Source: Amycolatopsis sp. NBC_00345 (GTDB taxonomy: Bacteria > Actinomycetota > Actinomycetes > Mycobacteriales > Pseudonocardiaceae). From it: 64,000 bases of DNA. Positions 8,467 through 19,430 of this stretch are shown one piece after another. The notes beneath the pieces are model-generated. The model had not been told where the DNA came from. It made no database searches and worked only from the letters and a program-made list of their open reading frames with translations. Each line of letters begins with the position of its first letter. The first letter of the stretch is position 1. Made by a program: the position numbers and the translations under genes. The stretch is from NCBI RefSeq assembly GCF_036116635.1, contig NZ_CP107995.1, positions 4,712,001 through 4,776,000 on the forward strand, written 5' to 3'.

Positions 8467-9288
8467 ATGCTGGCGCTGCATCACGACGAATCCCCGGCTC
8501 CACGCCGCGCCCCGGCGATCTGGCGGACGATGCTGAACATCGACCGCGGCCTGGTCAACCTCGTGGGCAAGCTGACCGTTTCCGGCTCGATCCCGCCCGC
8601 GCTGCGCGGCCGTCCGCTGCTGATGACGGCCAACCACATCGGCGTGTTCGACGCGTTCGTGCTGATGGCGGCGTGCAAGCGGATCGGCATCAACCCGCGG
8701 TTCATGCTGGCCGGCGGCATCCTCGACGCGCCGCTGATCGGCCCCGCGCTGCGCGTCAGCGGGCACCTGCGGGTGGACCGGCAGGTGGCCGCGACCGCGG
8801 TCGGGCAGTTCGCCGAAGCCGTGGAGCAGCTGCGCACGACCCGCGAGCCGATCATCGTCTACCCCGAGGGCCGGATCAGCCACGACCCGGGACTGTGGCC
8901 GGAGCGGGGCAAGACCGGCGCCGCGCGGCTCGCGCTGGGCGCGGACGTGCCGGTGATCCCGATCAGCCAGTGGGGCGCGCACGAGGCCGTGTACTGGGGC
9001 ACCGAGACCGTGAACGGGCCCGCCGACCTGGTGCCGCTGGCCCGCTCGGGACTCAGCGCGCCGCTGCGGCGGCCGCGGTTCAAGGTGCACTTCGGCGACC
9101 CCGTGGACCTCTCCGGGGTCGAGCCGGAACGGCCGGGCGCCGGGGTGCGCGCGCACGCCAAGATCATGCAGGCCATCACCGACGGCCTGGTGCCGCTGCG
9201 CCGCGACGAGCCCGTGCGGCCGCGGTTCACCGACCCGACCCGGCCGACGGACACCGTCAGCCCGTGGAAGCCGCAGCCGCCGCGGTAA
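8467..9288 (+). CDS. 1-acyl-glycerol-3-phosphate acyltransferase-like (PlsC)
   Basis: A 273-residue PlsC-family acyltransferase, probably transferring an acyl group to lysophosphatidate or a related lipid at the inner face of the membrane. Block I is TANHIGVFDAFVLM (the NHxxxxD catalytic pair, residues ~57-65), block II lies around GINPRFMLAGG, and block III is IIVYPEGRISHDPGLWPERG (EGxxS type). The proline of block IV appears in VPVIPISQWG. The family usually has 200-270 residues, so the gene is full length. It is monocistronic; wrbA follows after 56 bases with its own promoter-like signal. Confidence 0.88.
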   Translation: MLALHHDESPAPRRAPAIWRTMLNIDRGLVNLVGKLTVSGSIPPALRGRPLLMTANHIGVFDAFVLMAACKRIGINPRFMLAGGILDAPLIGPALRVSGHLRVDRQVAATAVGQFAEAVEQLRTTREPIIVYPEGRISHDPGLWPERGKTGAARLALGADVPVIPISQWGAHEAVYWGTETVNGPADLVPLARSGLSAPLRRPRFKVHFGDPVDLSGVEPERPGAGVRAHAKIMQAITDGLVPLRRDEPVRPRFTDPTRPTDTVSPWKPQPPR

Positions 9289-9330
9289 GCAGCCGCGTTC
9301 CGGATCATGGGACCGGACCGGCGGCTGGCC

Positions 9331-9336
9331 TAGAGT
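9331..9336 (+). promoter_or_regulatory. putative leaderless -10 of wrbA
   Basis: TAGAGT is 8 nt before GTG 9345, with a weak -35-like TGGGAC at 9308-9313 (17-nt spacing). No ribosome binding site is seen. Confidence 0.4.
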
Positions 9337-9344
9337 CGCGAAGC

Positions 9345-9959
9345 GTGAGTACACGCATTTTCGTCGTCTACTACAGCGCCACCGGGAACTCCGCCGCCCT
9401 CGCGTCCGCGCTGGCCGAGGGCGCGCGGGAGACCGGGGCCGAGGTCCGGGTCCGGACGGTGCGGGAGACCGCGCCGCCGGAGGCCGTCGCGAGCAACCCG
9501 CGCTGGCAGGCGTGGGTGGACTCCGGCCCGCACCACGAGTACGCGACGCTGGCCGACCTGGAGTGGGCCGAAGGCCTGGCGGTCGGCGGCCCGACCCGGT
9601 TCGGCGGCCCGGCCGCGCAGCTGAAGTCCTTTTTGGACAGCACGGGTGGCCTGTGGGCGCAGGGAAAGCTGGCCGACAAGGTCGCGACGTCGTTCACCTC
9701 GGCGTCCACCGCGCACGGCGGGCTGGAGGCGACCGTGCTGGCCACGAACAACATCTTCTACCACTGGGGCGCGATCGTGCTGCCGCTCGGCTACGCCGAC
9801 CCGCACCTGAAGGAGTCCGGCAACCCGTACGGCGGCTCGTTCGTCTCGCGCAAGTCCGCGGCGCCGGACGAGCTGGCGCTGGGCGCGCTGCGGCTGCAGG
9901 GCAAACGGCTGGCGACGATCACCACCCACGTCGCCACCGGGCTCAAAGCCCAGCAATAA
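9345..9959 (+). CDS. NAD(P)H:quinone oxidoreductase (WrbA-type flavoprotein)
   Basis: A 204-residue flavodoxin-like protein that would bind FMN and reduce quinones by two electrons. The N-terminal phosphate loop is VVYYSATGNSAALASALAEG. PTRFGGPAAQLKSFLDSTGG is the WrbA hallmark that packs on the isoalloxazine ring, and TSFTSASTAHGGLEATV follows it as in the family. Length matches WrbA (~200 residues). The start is set at GTG 9345 because the longer frame upstream runs antisense to coding style and through the plsC-like gene. No operon partner; EamA follows with its own promoter-like element. Confidence 0.9.
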   Translation: MSTRIFVVYYSATGNSAALASALAEGARETGAEVRVRTVRETAPPEAVASNPRWQAWVDSGPHHEYATLADLEWAEGLAVGGPTRFGGPAAQLKSFLDSTGGLWAQGKLADKVATSFTSASTAHGGLEATVLATNNIFYHWGAIVLPLGYADPHLKESGNPYGGSFVSRKSAAPDELALGALRLQGKRLATITTHVATGLKAQQ

Positions 9960-9988
9960 ATCGGTTTCGACGCCTCCGGCGCCGGCCG

Positions 9989-9994
9989 TAGGGT
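9989..9994 (+). promoter_or_regulatory. putative leaderless -10 of the EamA gene
   Basis: TAGGGT is exactly 6 nt before GTG 10001, without a Shine-Dalgarno. Confidence 0.45.
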
Positions 9995-10000
9995 CGCGCC

Positions 10001-10948
10001 GTGACCACCGAGCTGGCCGCTGTCGCGCCGCGGCCCCACGTCCCGCACCGAGGGCGCGGCAGCGTGCTGGTCCTCGGCTCGGCGCTGCTGTTCAGCACGT
10101 CCGGCATCCTCGGGAAGCCGACGATGCTCGCCGGGGTGACCCCGGAACAGGCGGCGACGCTGCGGATCGGCTTCGCGGGCCTGCTGCTGCTCGTGGGCAC
10201 GGCCGTGTTCGCCCCGCGGACGCTCAAGGTGCGTCGCGGGGAATGGCCGATGCTGGTCGCGTACGGACTGCTCGGCGTCGCCGGGACGCAGCTGTTCTAC
10301 TTCATCGCCGCCTCCCGGATCCCGGTCGGCATCGCGATCCTGCTGGACTTCACCTCGCCGGTGCTGATCGCGCTGTGGGTCCGGTTCGTGCGCCGGACGC
10401 GGCTGCCGCGCGCGATGTGGGGCGGGATCGCGCTGGCGATGGCGGGACTGGCGCTCGTCGCGCAGGTCTGGGAGGGCATCAGCCTCGACTCCGTCGGCCT
10501 GCTCGCGGGCCTCGGCGCGGGCGTGTGCTCGGCGGGCTACTTCCTGATCGGCGAGCGCGCGGTGGCCGGCCGCGACCCGCTGGGCCTGGTGACCTGGGGC
10601 ATGGTGATCGGCGCGGTGGTCGTGTGCGTGGTCGCGCCGCCGTGGACGGTGCCGTGGCCGCTGCTGGCCGGGTCCGTCGCGTTCGGCCCGTGGACGCCGC
10701 CGCTCTGGCTGCTGGTGATCGGCGTGGTCCTGCTCTCGACGGTCTTCCCGTACCTGCTGAGCATCTCGGCGCTGCGCCACCTGCCCGCCTCGGTGGCGAG
10801 CGTCCTCGGCCTGGCCGAACCGGTGCTCGCGACGGTCCTCGCGTGGGCGCTGCTGGGCGAGGCCCTGACCTGGCCCCAGGCCCTGGGCGCGGTGATCCTG
10901 CTCGGCGGGGCTTCATTGGTGCAGGCCAATTCGAAGGCCGTCACGTGA
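10001..10948 (+). CDS. EamA/DMT-superfamily transporter
   Basis: A 315-residue inner-membrane protein with ten predicted helices arranged as two EamA repeats, the usual architecture of drug/metabolite exporters. The first repeat starts with VLVLGSALLFSTSGILGKP; the second contains AGVCSAGYFLIGERAVAG and ends LPASVASVLGLAEPVLATVL followed by LGEALTWPQALGA, the typical final helix pair. The substrate is unknown, with amino acids or other small metabolites typical for the family. GTG 10001 appears leaderless. The 3' end overlaps by 8 bases the convergent MFS pseudogene. Confidence 0.9.
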   Translation: MTTELAAVAPRPHVPHRGRGSVLVLGSALLFSTSGILGKPTMLAGVTPEQAATLRIGFAGLLLLVGTAVFAPRTLKVRRGEWPMLVAYGLLGVAGTQLFYFIAASRIPVGIAILLDFTSPVLIALWVRFVRRTRLPRAMWGGIALAMAGLALVAQVWEGISLDSVGLLAGLGAGVCSAGYFLIGERAVAGRDPLGLVTWGMVIGAVVVCVVAPPWTVPWPLLAGSVAFGPWTPPLWLLVIGVVLLSTVFPYLLSISALRHLPASVASVLGLAEPVLATVLAWALLGEALTWPQALGAVILLGGASLVQANSKAVT

Positions 10949-12044
10949 ATTCGCGAGGTGGGTCAGCGGGCGTTTCCCTTTTCTCCGCAGGAAGATCGCG
11001 GACCCGCCGGAGCAGCAGCGGCGCCAGGGCCGCGACCACAAAAGCGATTCCGCCGACCAGCACGACCGAGCGCGCGCCCCATTCGGCCGCGGCCGGCCCG
11101 ACCAGCAGGAGTCCGAGCGGAATGGAGCCGAACGACAGCAGGTCGTCGTAGGAGGAGTGGTGATGGGCCTGGTCATGTACCGCCTCGTGATGCGCAAGCC
11201 ACTGTTCGTCGGCGCGATGGGGTTCGCGCTCGCGGGAGTCACGTGGGACACGAGACCGACCGCGCGCACGCTCAGCCCCAGGCCGCGCCGCCGCTGCGGC
11301 CCGCGGTGAGAGCGGGACCGAGCACCTGCCAAGGCCCGACGTTCGCGAGGTTGATCACGAAGTAGGACAGCGCCATGGTCCACACCCACCGCGTCGACCG
11401 GAACTCCCGCCAGCCGGTCCGGAGGTCCGGCCGCAGGCTGCCCCGCGCGCCGCTCACCCGGGCGGACCGCGGCAGCCGGGACAGGAACGCGGCGGCGATC
11501 AGGAAACTCAGCGCGTCCGCCGCGACGGCCCAAGCGCCGTTCGCGGCCGCCGCGATGAGCCCGGCCAGTGCGGGGCCCGCGATCCGGACGGCGTTGCGGC
11601 TCAGCGACAGCGCGGAATTGGCCCGCTGCAGGTTCCGCCGGAGCGACCAGCTCGGGGACGATCCCGCGCAACGCGGGCGAGGCGAACGCTTCCAGCGCGC
11701 CGTTCACGAGCGCGAGCGCGGAGACCGGCAGCAGGTCGAACGTGCCGGTCAGCAGGATCGCCGCGACGCCCGCCTGCGTGAGCCCGGCGCCGAGGTTGGC
11801 GGACACCAGCAGGTTCTTGCGGGGTAACCGGTCGGCCACGGCCCCGCCGATCAGCAGGAGGACCAGCTGCGGCCCGATCCCGGCGGCCAGCACGACACCG
11901 AGGTCGGTGGCCCGGCCGGTGGCGTCGAGGAGGCCGAGCGCCAGCGCGACACGACATCGAGGTGCCGAGCAGGGAGACGGTACGAGCGGCCAGGAACCCC
12001 CGGAACGGCGCCTGCAGCAGCGGGGAGGCGATTACGCGCACCAC
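10941..12044 (-). pseudogene. MFS transporter, frameshifted and rearranged
   Basis: Homology to an MFS_3-type drug exporter runs along the minus strand in several frames. The N-terminus from GTG 12044 gives APFRGFLAARTVSLLGTS. After a frame change come LLLIGGAVADRLPRKNLLVS and VNGALEAFASPALRGIVPEL. A second frame change near 11640 leads to LQRANSALSLSRNAVRIAGP and WTMALSYFVINLANVGPW, ending in a stop after GGAAWG (~11272). The C-terminus, SFGSIPLGLLLVGPAAAEWG, reads from ~11150 to a stop at 10941. Between them, at ~11158-11243, the missing piece appears on the plus strand as VMGLVMYRLVMRKPLFVGAM, as if a small segment had been inverted. The gene cannot make a full transporter. Confidence 0.85.
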
Positions 12045-12092
12045 GCGACTTTGGCCTGACAGGCGGCCGGCAGCACACCGGCGGTGAAACGC

Positions 12093-12128
12093 GGAACGCC
12101 GCCGTCCACAAGGGATCGGCGGCGTTCC
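12093..12128 (-). terminator. hairpin downstream of rnj
   Basis: GGAACGCCGCCG and CGGCGGCGTTCC form a perfect 12-bp stem around a 12-nt loop, 26 bases past the rnj stop. There is no U-tract, as is usual in high-GC actinomycetes. Confidence 0.6.
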
Positions 12129-12153
12129 GGCAGTGCCGGTCCAGATCAGAGCA

Positions 12154-14879
<2,726 letters not shown>

Positions 14880-14975
14880 TCAAATCAGCCAACCCCCTCC
14901 CGACCTGGTGCGGCTCCGGGAACTGCGGAGATTTTCCTCCCCCGGCGCGCAGGCGCCGGAACTCTTCGCGTGGCG

Positions 14976-16472
14976 CTACTTGACCTTGGTGGTGATCTGC
15001 GCCGGGATCTGCCCGTTGCCGGTCCGGGCGAGCACGCAGTAGAACTCGCGGCTCGGGCTGTCGCTCGTCTTCTCCGGGATCAGGTTCCACTCGCGCTCGG
15101 TCGGCACGAGCGCCCGGTAGGTGAGCCCGGCGCGCTGCTGCGCGGGCACCACCGACGAGGTGAACGACGTCGCGCAGCGCGCCTCGGCGGCCCGGCTGAT
15201 CGCCTCGAGCCCGGGGTACGCGGCGACCTGGGCGTCGTCGTCGCTGTAGTTCTCGACGGGCAGGGCCTCGGCGCTGTCGTAGACCTCGAGCGTGTGGCTC
15301 TTCTTGCACTCGACGTTGTTGTCGTCGCCGATCACGATTCCCTGCTGGACCACGGCGTTGTAGCAGGGGTCGTAGTTCCGCAGCGCGGTCTTGAGGTAGC
15401 CGTCCGGACCGTAGGTGACGGTGGGCAGCATCTGCGGGTCGGTCTTCGGCGACCACACCGGCTTGCCGAGGAAGAAGCCGCCGGCCAGCGCGGCGACGAC
15501 GAGGACCGCCGCGCCCGCCGGCCACCAGCCGCGGCGGCCGCGCTTCGGCGGCTGCGACGCCACGCGGGTCATCGGCTGGGCGGCCGGGTGCGGCATCGTC
15601 ACGCTGCCGGGCACCGGCGTCGGCGGCTGGCCGGCGGCGGTGGCCAGCAGCGCGCGGGCCTGCGGGGCGGTCAGCCGGGCCTCGGGCTTCGCCACGAGCA
15701 GGCCGAGCACCGCCGCGGCGAGCGCGCCGCGGCCGCGGGTGAGGTACGGGACCTCGGTCATGATCGCGTGCAGGGTCGCGGCCGTGGTCGGCCGTTCGAA
15801 CGCGACGATGCCTTCCACGGCGAAGAACAGCGTCGCGCCGAGCGACCACAGGTCCGACTCCGGCATGGCCTCGCGGCCCTCCACGCGCTCGGGCGCCATG
15901 AACGCGGGCGAGCCCACGATCACCCCGCTGGTGGTGAGCCGCGGATCGTCGATGGCGTGCGCGATGCCGAAGTCGGTGAGCTTCACCCGGCCGTCCGGCG
16001 CGACCATGATGTTCGCGGGCTTGACGTCGCGGTGCACGATCCCGGCGGCGTGCGCGGCCTGCAGCGCCGCGAGCACGCGGTCCCCGATCGCCGCGGCCTG
16101 CGCGGCGGGCATCGGGCCCTGGCTCCGCACCAGGTCGGCCAGCGTCGGGGCCTCCACCAGCTCCATCACGATCCACGTGGTGCCGCCGTCGGTGACCACG
16201 TCGAACACCGTGACCACGGCCGGGTCGTTGAGCCGGCCACCGGCGCGCACCTCGCGCAGCACGCGCTCGGAGAACACGGCCGAGCCCTCGCTGTCGGGCA
16301 GCCGCAGCTCCTTGATCGCGACCTGCCGGCCGATCACCTGGTCCTGGGCCCGCCACACCACGCCCATGCCGCCGCGGCCGAGTTCGCCGAGCAGCAGGTA
16401 ACGGCCGGCGACCACCCGCGCTCCGGGAGCCGGGCCGGTCGGGTCGTGCGGGCGGGTCTGTTCGTCGGTCAC
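14976..16472 (-). CDS. membrane-anchored serine/threonine protein kinase
   Basis: A 498-residue Hanks-type kinase. Kinase domain (~20-275): GRGGMGVVWRAQD (P-loop), VAIKEL (lysine), HRDVKPANIMV, TDFGIAHAIDD (DFG) and GSPAFMAPERVEG (APE). A Pro-rich juxtamembrane stretch is followed by one helix (WWPAGAAVLVVAALAGGFFL, ~335). The extracytoplasmic part of about 140 residues has four cysteines (YDPCYNA, VECKKS, ARCATS, FYCVLA), probably two disulfides. There are no PASTA repeats, so the sensed ligand is unknown. GTG 16472 has GAGGAG 10 nt upstream; the longer open frame crosses into mntH on no coding logic. Monocistronic between dapA and mntH, all leftward. Confidence 0.93.
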   Translation of the reverse strand: MTDEQTRPHDPTGPAPGARVVAGRYLLLGELGRGGMGVVWRAQDQVIGRQVAIKELRLPDSEGSAVFSERVLREVRAGGRLNDPAVVTVFDVVTDGGTTWIVMELVEAPTLADLVRSQGPMPAAQAAAIGDRVLAALQAAHAAGIVHRDVKPANIMVAPDGRVKLTDFGIAHAIDDPRLTTSGVIVGSPAFMAPERVEGREAMPESDLWSLGATLFFAVEGIVAFERPTTAATLHAIMTEVPYLTRGRGALAAAVLGLLVAKPEARLTAPQARALLATAAGQPPTPVPGSVTMPHPAAQPMTRVASQPPKRGRRGWWPAGAAVLVVAALAGGFFLGKPVWSPKTDPQMLPTVTYGPDGYLKTALRNYDPCYNAVVQQGIVIGDDNNVECKKSHTLEVYDSAEALPVENYSDDDAQVAAYPGLEAISRAAEARCATSFTSSVVPAQQRAGLTYRALVPTEREWNLIPEKTSDSPSREFYCVLARTGNGQIPAQITTKVK

Positions 16473-16558
16473 TTCGGCGGTGCTCCTCGATCCGGGTTCG
16501 CGCGGATGGTAGTCCGACCCTCCGATCGCGTTCCCGGTTCCGCCGTGTTCGCCCGGTT

Positions 16559-17800
16559 TCAGCCGGTGAACGTCAGGTAGATCAGCACCACGTTCAGCAC
16601 GATGATCACCGCCGCGACCAGCCAGGCCAGCGCCGTGGTCGGGCGCCGGTTCACCTCCGCGCCCATCAGCGCGGGGTCCGAGGTCAGCCGGATCAGCGGC
16701 ACGAGCGCGAACGGGATGCCGAACGACAGGACCACCTGCGAGACGACCAGCGCGGCGCTCGGGTCGGCGCCCAGCCCGAGCACGAGGATCGCCGGGGCGA
16801 GCGTGACGAGCCGGCGCAGCAGGATCGGGAATCGCTTGCGCAGCAAGCCTTGCATGATCATCGCGCCGGCGTAGGCACCGACCGAAGTGGACGCGAGCCC
16901 CGAGGCGAGCAGCCCGATCGCGAACAGCAGCGCGATGCCGGGGCCCAGCGCCGTGGCGACGGCGCCGTGCGCGCCCTCGATCGAGTCGACGCCGGTCTGG
17001 CCCTGCAGGTTCGTCGCGGCGAGCAGCAGCATGCCGAGGTTGACCGCACCGGCCAGCAGCATCGCCAGCCCGACGTCGACGCGGGTCGCGCGCAGCAGCC
17101 GGTGCCGCTGCTCGGGCCCGGCCGCCCCGTGCCGGTCGCGGACCAGGCCGGAGTGCAGGTAGACGGCGTGCGGCATCACGGTGGCGCCGAGCATCGCGGC
17201 GGCGATCAGGACGCTGCCGGACCCGTCGAAGCGCGGCAGCAGGCCGCTCACGACGCCGGACGCCGACGGCGGCTCCACGAACAGGCTGGCCAGGAACCCG
17301 ATGGCGATCACCGCGAGCAGCCCGGTGACGACCCGTTCGAAGGTCCGCTGGCCGCCCCGGTCCTGGACCGCCAGGAGGGCCAGCGACACCGCGCCCGTGA
17401 TCAGCCCGCCGACGACCAGCGGCAGGTCGAACAGCAGGTTCAGCGCGATCGCGCCGCCGACCACCTCGGCGAGGTCGGTGGCGACGGCGACCACCTCGGC
17501 CTGCGCCCAGTAGGCCAGCCGAGCCGAGCGTGGCAGCCGCTCCCGCAGCGCCTCGGGCAGCGTGCGGCCGGTGACCAGGCCGAGCTTCGCCGAGAGGTAC
17601 TGGACCAGCACGGCCATCAGGTTCGCCGCGACGATCACCCACACCAGCAGGTAGCCGAAGCGGGCGCCCGCGCTGATGTTGGACGCGACGTTGCCGGGGT
17701 CGACGTAGGCGATGGACGCGACGAACGCGGGGCCCAGCAGCGCCGAGCCCGCCCGCAACCGGGCCAGCCGCCGCGGCCTCGTTGCTTCCGCCACCGCCAT
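16559..17800 (-). CDS. mntH: Nramp-type Mn2+/Fe2+ transporter
   Basis: A 413-residue, eleven-helix divalent metal/proton symporter. SIAYVDPGNVASNISAGA carries the DPGN of helix 1, and LGATVMPHAVYLHSGLVRDR the MPH of helix 6; together these coordinate the metal. QAEVVAVATDLAEVVGGAIA and IGLLASGLASTSVGAYAGAM are conserved family segments. ATG 17800 is preferred to the adjacent GTG 17803 because GAGGGG stands 7 nt upstream. A DtxR/MntR-like palindrome lies about 40 bases upstream, over the likely promoter, so repression by manganese or iron is expected. No MntR gene is in the window. Confidence 0.95.
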   Translation of the reverse strand: MAVAEATRPRRLARLRAGSALLGPAFVASIAYVDPGNVASNISAGARFGYLLVWVIVAANLMAVLVQYLSAKLGLVTGRTLPEALRERLPRSARLAYWAQAEVVAVATDLAEVVGGAIALNLLFDLPLVVGGLITGAVSLALLAVQDRGGQRTFERVVTGLLAVIAIGFLASLFVEPPSASGVVSGLLPRFDGSGSVLIAAAMLGATVMPHAVYLHSGLVRDRHGAAGPEQRHRLLRATRVDVGLAMLLAGAVNLGMLLLAATNLQGQTGVDSIEGAHGAVATALGPGIALLFAIGLLASGLASTSVGAYAGAMIMQGLLRKRFPILLRRLVTLAPAILVLGLGADPSAALVVSQVVLSFGIPFALVPLIRLTSDPALMGAEVNRRPTTALAWLVAAVIIVLNVVLIYLTFTG

Positions 17801-17838
17801 CACGTCACCCCTCGCCGGCTGTCGGGCTTCCTAAGTTG

Positions 17839-17861
17839 AAGTTTAGGCGTGCCGAACTTTT
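17839..17861 (-). promoter_or_regulatory. DtxR/MntR-family operator candidate for mntH
   Basis: The near-palindrome centres on TTTAGGCGTGCCGAACTTT: AAGTTTAGGC faces GCCGAACTT across a short centre. This resembles the TTAGG...CCTAA half-sites of DtxR-type metalloregulators, and its position about 40 bases before mntH fits repression by a metal-loaded regulator. Two or three positions deviate from symmetry. Confidence 0.5.
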
Positions 17862-17928
17862 CGAAGCAAGGGTGTCGTCGGCCACTGCGCTCCCCGCGCC
17901 GCTCCCCCGCGCCACGACGCGGCGAAGG

Positions 17929-17971
17929 CCCCCCTTACCCGCGTGGGCGGCGTCGGCAAGGCCTCCTTGAC
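17929..17971. repeat. degenerate copy of a palindromic spacer element
   Basis: CCCTTACCCGCGTG is followed by GGCAAGGCCTCCTTGAC after a gap. Both are pieces of the perfect palindrome at 18088-18134, here scrambled and no longer able to pair well. It shows that this 350-bp spacer (17801-18149) has accumulated several related elements. Confidence 0.45.
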
Positions 17972-17984
17972 CAAGTCGGCGATG

Positions 17985-18035
17985 CCCTGAAGGCCACCAT
18001 GAGGGCATCTACGTCCCTGAAGGTGGCCTTCAGGG
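17985..18035. repeat. dispersed stem-loop element, copy 1 (CCCTGAAGG family)
   Basis: Two 21-base arms beginning CCCTGAAGGCCACC and ending GGTGGCCTTCAGGG flank a 9-base loop, with two mismatches in the stem. Nearly the same element occurs at 61746-61798, where it separates convergent genes. Here it lies in the spacer downstream of the thyX/ACT operon and upstream of mntH. It may serve as a backup terminator, but its recurrence points to a dispersed repeat family. Confidence 0.7.
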
Positions 18036-18087
18036 ACGTCACCAGCACCCGCTGCGGCCCCGAGCACCGGCTCGCATCCCGAACGCA

Positions 18088-18134
18088 GTCAAGGCCTCCT
18101 TACCCGCGTGCCACGCGGGTAAGGAGGCCTTGAC
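18088..18134. terminator. 47-bp perfect palindrome, terminator of thyX operon
   Basis: Two perfect 23-base arms (GTCAAGGCCTCCTTACCCGC... and its complement) surround a single base. The hairpin begins 16 bases beyond the stop of the ACT-domain gene, which is transcribed toward it. Symmetry means it could act in both directions; no U-tract follows. Confidence 0.75.
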
Positions 18135-18149
18135 GGATCCGGCGGATGC

Positions 18150-18548
18150 TCAAGCGGGCAGCGCGACCTCGTGACCGCTGTCGCGGAACGCTTTCACGGC
18201 GAGTTCGAGCTCAGCCGCACGCACGAGGATGTGATCGGTGTCGAAAGTGGACAGTGAGAACAGGGCGACGCCGGCCGCGGCCAGTTCCGAGGCCAGCGCC
18301 GAGATCACGCCGGTGAGCGTGAACTCCAGCGGGCCGCGGACGCTCAGCAGCCGCCAGCCGTGCTCGACCACCCCGCCCGCGGGCTCCCGGCCGGTCGGGC
18401 AGATCACCGAAAGCTCCTCCGACGTGCGGGTGACCGAGACGAGGGCCGGCTCGCCGGGCACCAGCAGCTCCGCCGGCACCGGCGCGTCGGCAGGCAGCCG
18501 CACCACCGAGTAGTCCCCCGGCCGGACATCGATCGCGAGGCGCTTCAT
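18150..18548 (-). CDS. ACT-domain (CASTOR-like) small protein
   Basis: A 132-residue protein made of two ACT-like folds: PGDYSVVRLPADAPVPAEL with LVSVTRTSEELSVICPTG, then LLSVRGPLEFTLTGVISALA with VALFSLSTFDTDHILVRAAE and the end HEVALPA. Proteins of this family bind amino acids as sensors or are of unknown role; no catalytic site is visible. Its ATG overlaps the thyX stop (TGATG), so it is translated with thyX. The link to thymidylate synthesis is not understood. A perfect palindromic terminator follows. Confidence 0.85.
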   Translation of the reverse strand: MKRLAIDVRPGDYSVVRLPADAPVPAELLVPGEPALVSVTRTSEELSVICPTGREPAGGVVEHGWRLLSVRGPLEFTLTGVISALASELAAAGVALFSLSTFDTDHILVRAAELELAVKAFRDSGHEVALPA

Positions 18549-19300
18549 CAGCCTTCGAGGACCTTCGGGCTGGACGCGACCTCGGTGCCGTCGGGCAGCG
18601 TGGAGATGGTGAAGTCGGCGAACACGTTGGCCGCGGCCTTCTGCAGCTCGCGCAGGCAGTCGATGGCCAGCGCGCGGATCTCGACGTCGGCGTGCTCGGT
18701 CGCGCGCATGGCGACGAAGTGGCGCCAGGCGCGGTAGTTGCCGCTGACGACGATGCGCGTCTCGGTGGCGTTCGGCAGCACCGCGCGAGCGGCCTGCCGG
18801 GCCTGCTTGCGGCGCAGCGTGGCGCTCGGCGCGTCGGAGAACTTGTCCTCCAGGCCGGCCAGCAGCTCGCTGTAGGCGTCGACACTCGCCTGCGCGGCCT
18901 TGAGGAACTTCTCGTGCAGCTCCGGGTCGTTCGCGATCACGTCCGGCTCCACGAACGCGGCGTTCTTCTCCGGCACGTACCGCTGCGAAAGCTGCGAGTA
19001 CGAGAAGTGCCGGTGCCGGATCAGCTCGTGGGTGAGCGAGCGCGAGATGCCGGTGATGTAGAAGCTCACCGAACCGTGCTCCAGCACCGAAAGATGGCCC
19101 ACCTCGATGATGTGGTCGATGTAGCCGGCGTTGGTCGCCGTCTTCGGGTTCGGCTTCTTCCACGACTGGTAACACGCACGCCCGGCGAACTCGGCCAGCG
19201 CCTGGCCGCCGTCGGCGTCGGTCGACCACGGCACGTCCTCCGGCGGGAAGAACTCCGTCTTCGCGATCAGCTGAACCCTCGGCGACACGGTCTCGGCCAC
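18548..19300 (-). CDS. thyX: flavin-dependent thymidylate synthase ThyX
   Basis: A 250-residue FAD-dependent enzyme that methylates dUMP to dTMP using methylene-tetrahydrofolate and NADPH. The ThyX motif RHRX7S is complete in [20 protein letters not shown], preceded by [20 protein letters not shown]. The dUMP-binding region has [20 protein letters not shown], and the C-terminal [20 protein letters not shown] is typical. GTG 19300 follows GGGAG at 8 nt. A thyX near dapA and rnj also occurs in mycobacteria. The downstream ACT-domain gene overlaps by one base. Confidence 0.97.
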   Translation of the reverse strand: MAETVSPRVQLIAKTEFFPPEDVPWSTDADGGQALAEFAGRACYQSWKKPNPKTATNAGYIDHIIEVGHLSVLEHGSVSFYITGISRSLTHELIRHRHFSYSQLSQRYVPEKNAAFVEPDVIANDPELHEKFLKAAQASVDAYSELLAGLEDKFSDAPSATLRRKQARQAARAVLPNATETRIVVSGNYRAWRHFVAMRATEHADVEIRALAIDCLRELQKAAANVFADFTISTLPDGTEVASSPKVLEG

Positions 19301-19394
19301 GTCAGCAACTCCCTACTCCTCTGCGACTCCGACCGGCAGCGTAACCGGGACCCCCGACAGCCCCGGGATGACACCGCGTGGTGTCACGGATTTC

Positions 19395-19430
19395 TTGACT
19401 GACGCCACCGATGACGTCATAGTGATGTCA
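19395..19430 (+). promoter_or_regulatory. leaderless promoter with palindromic operator
   Basis: TTGACT (19395-19400), a 17-nt spacer and CATAGT (19418-19423) place the start of transcription at or next to ATG 19430, and no Shine-Dalgarno is present. The spacer contains the palindrome ATGACGTCAT (19411-19420), echoed by GTGATGTCAT over the start codon. That layout fits autorepression by the ribbon-helix-helix protein encoded just downstream. Confidence 0.55.

Noticed and set aside
8160..9959. 599-codon frame ending in WrbA
   Set aside because: Only the last 204 codons are real; the first part crosses the SnoaL relic and the plsC-like gene out of frame.
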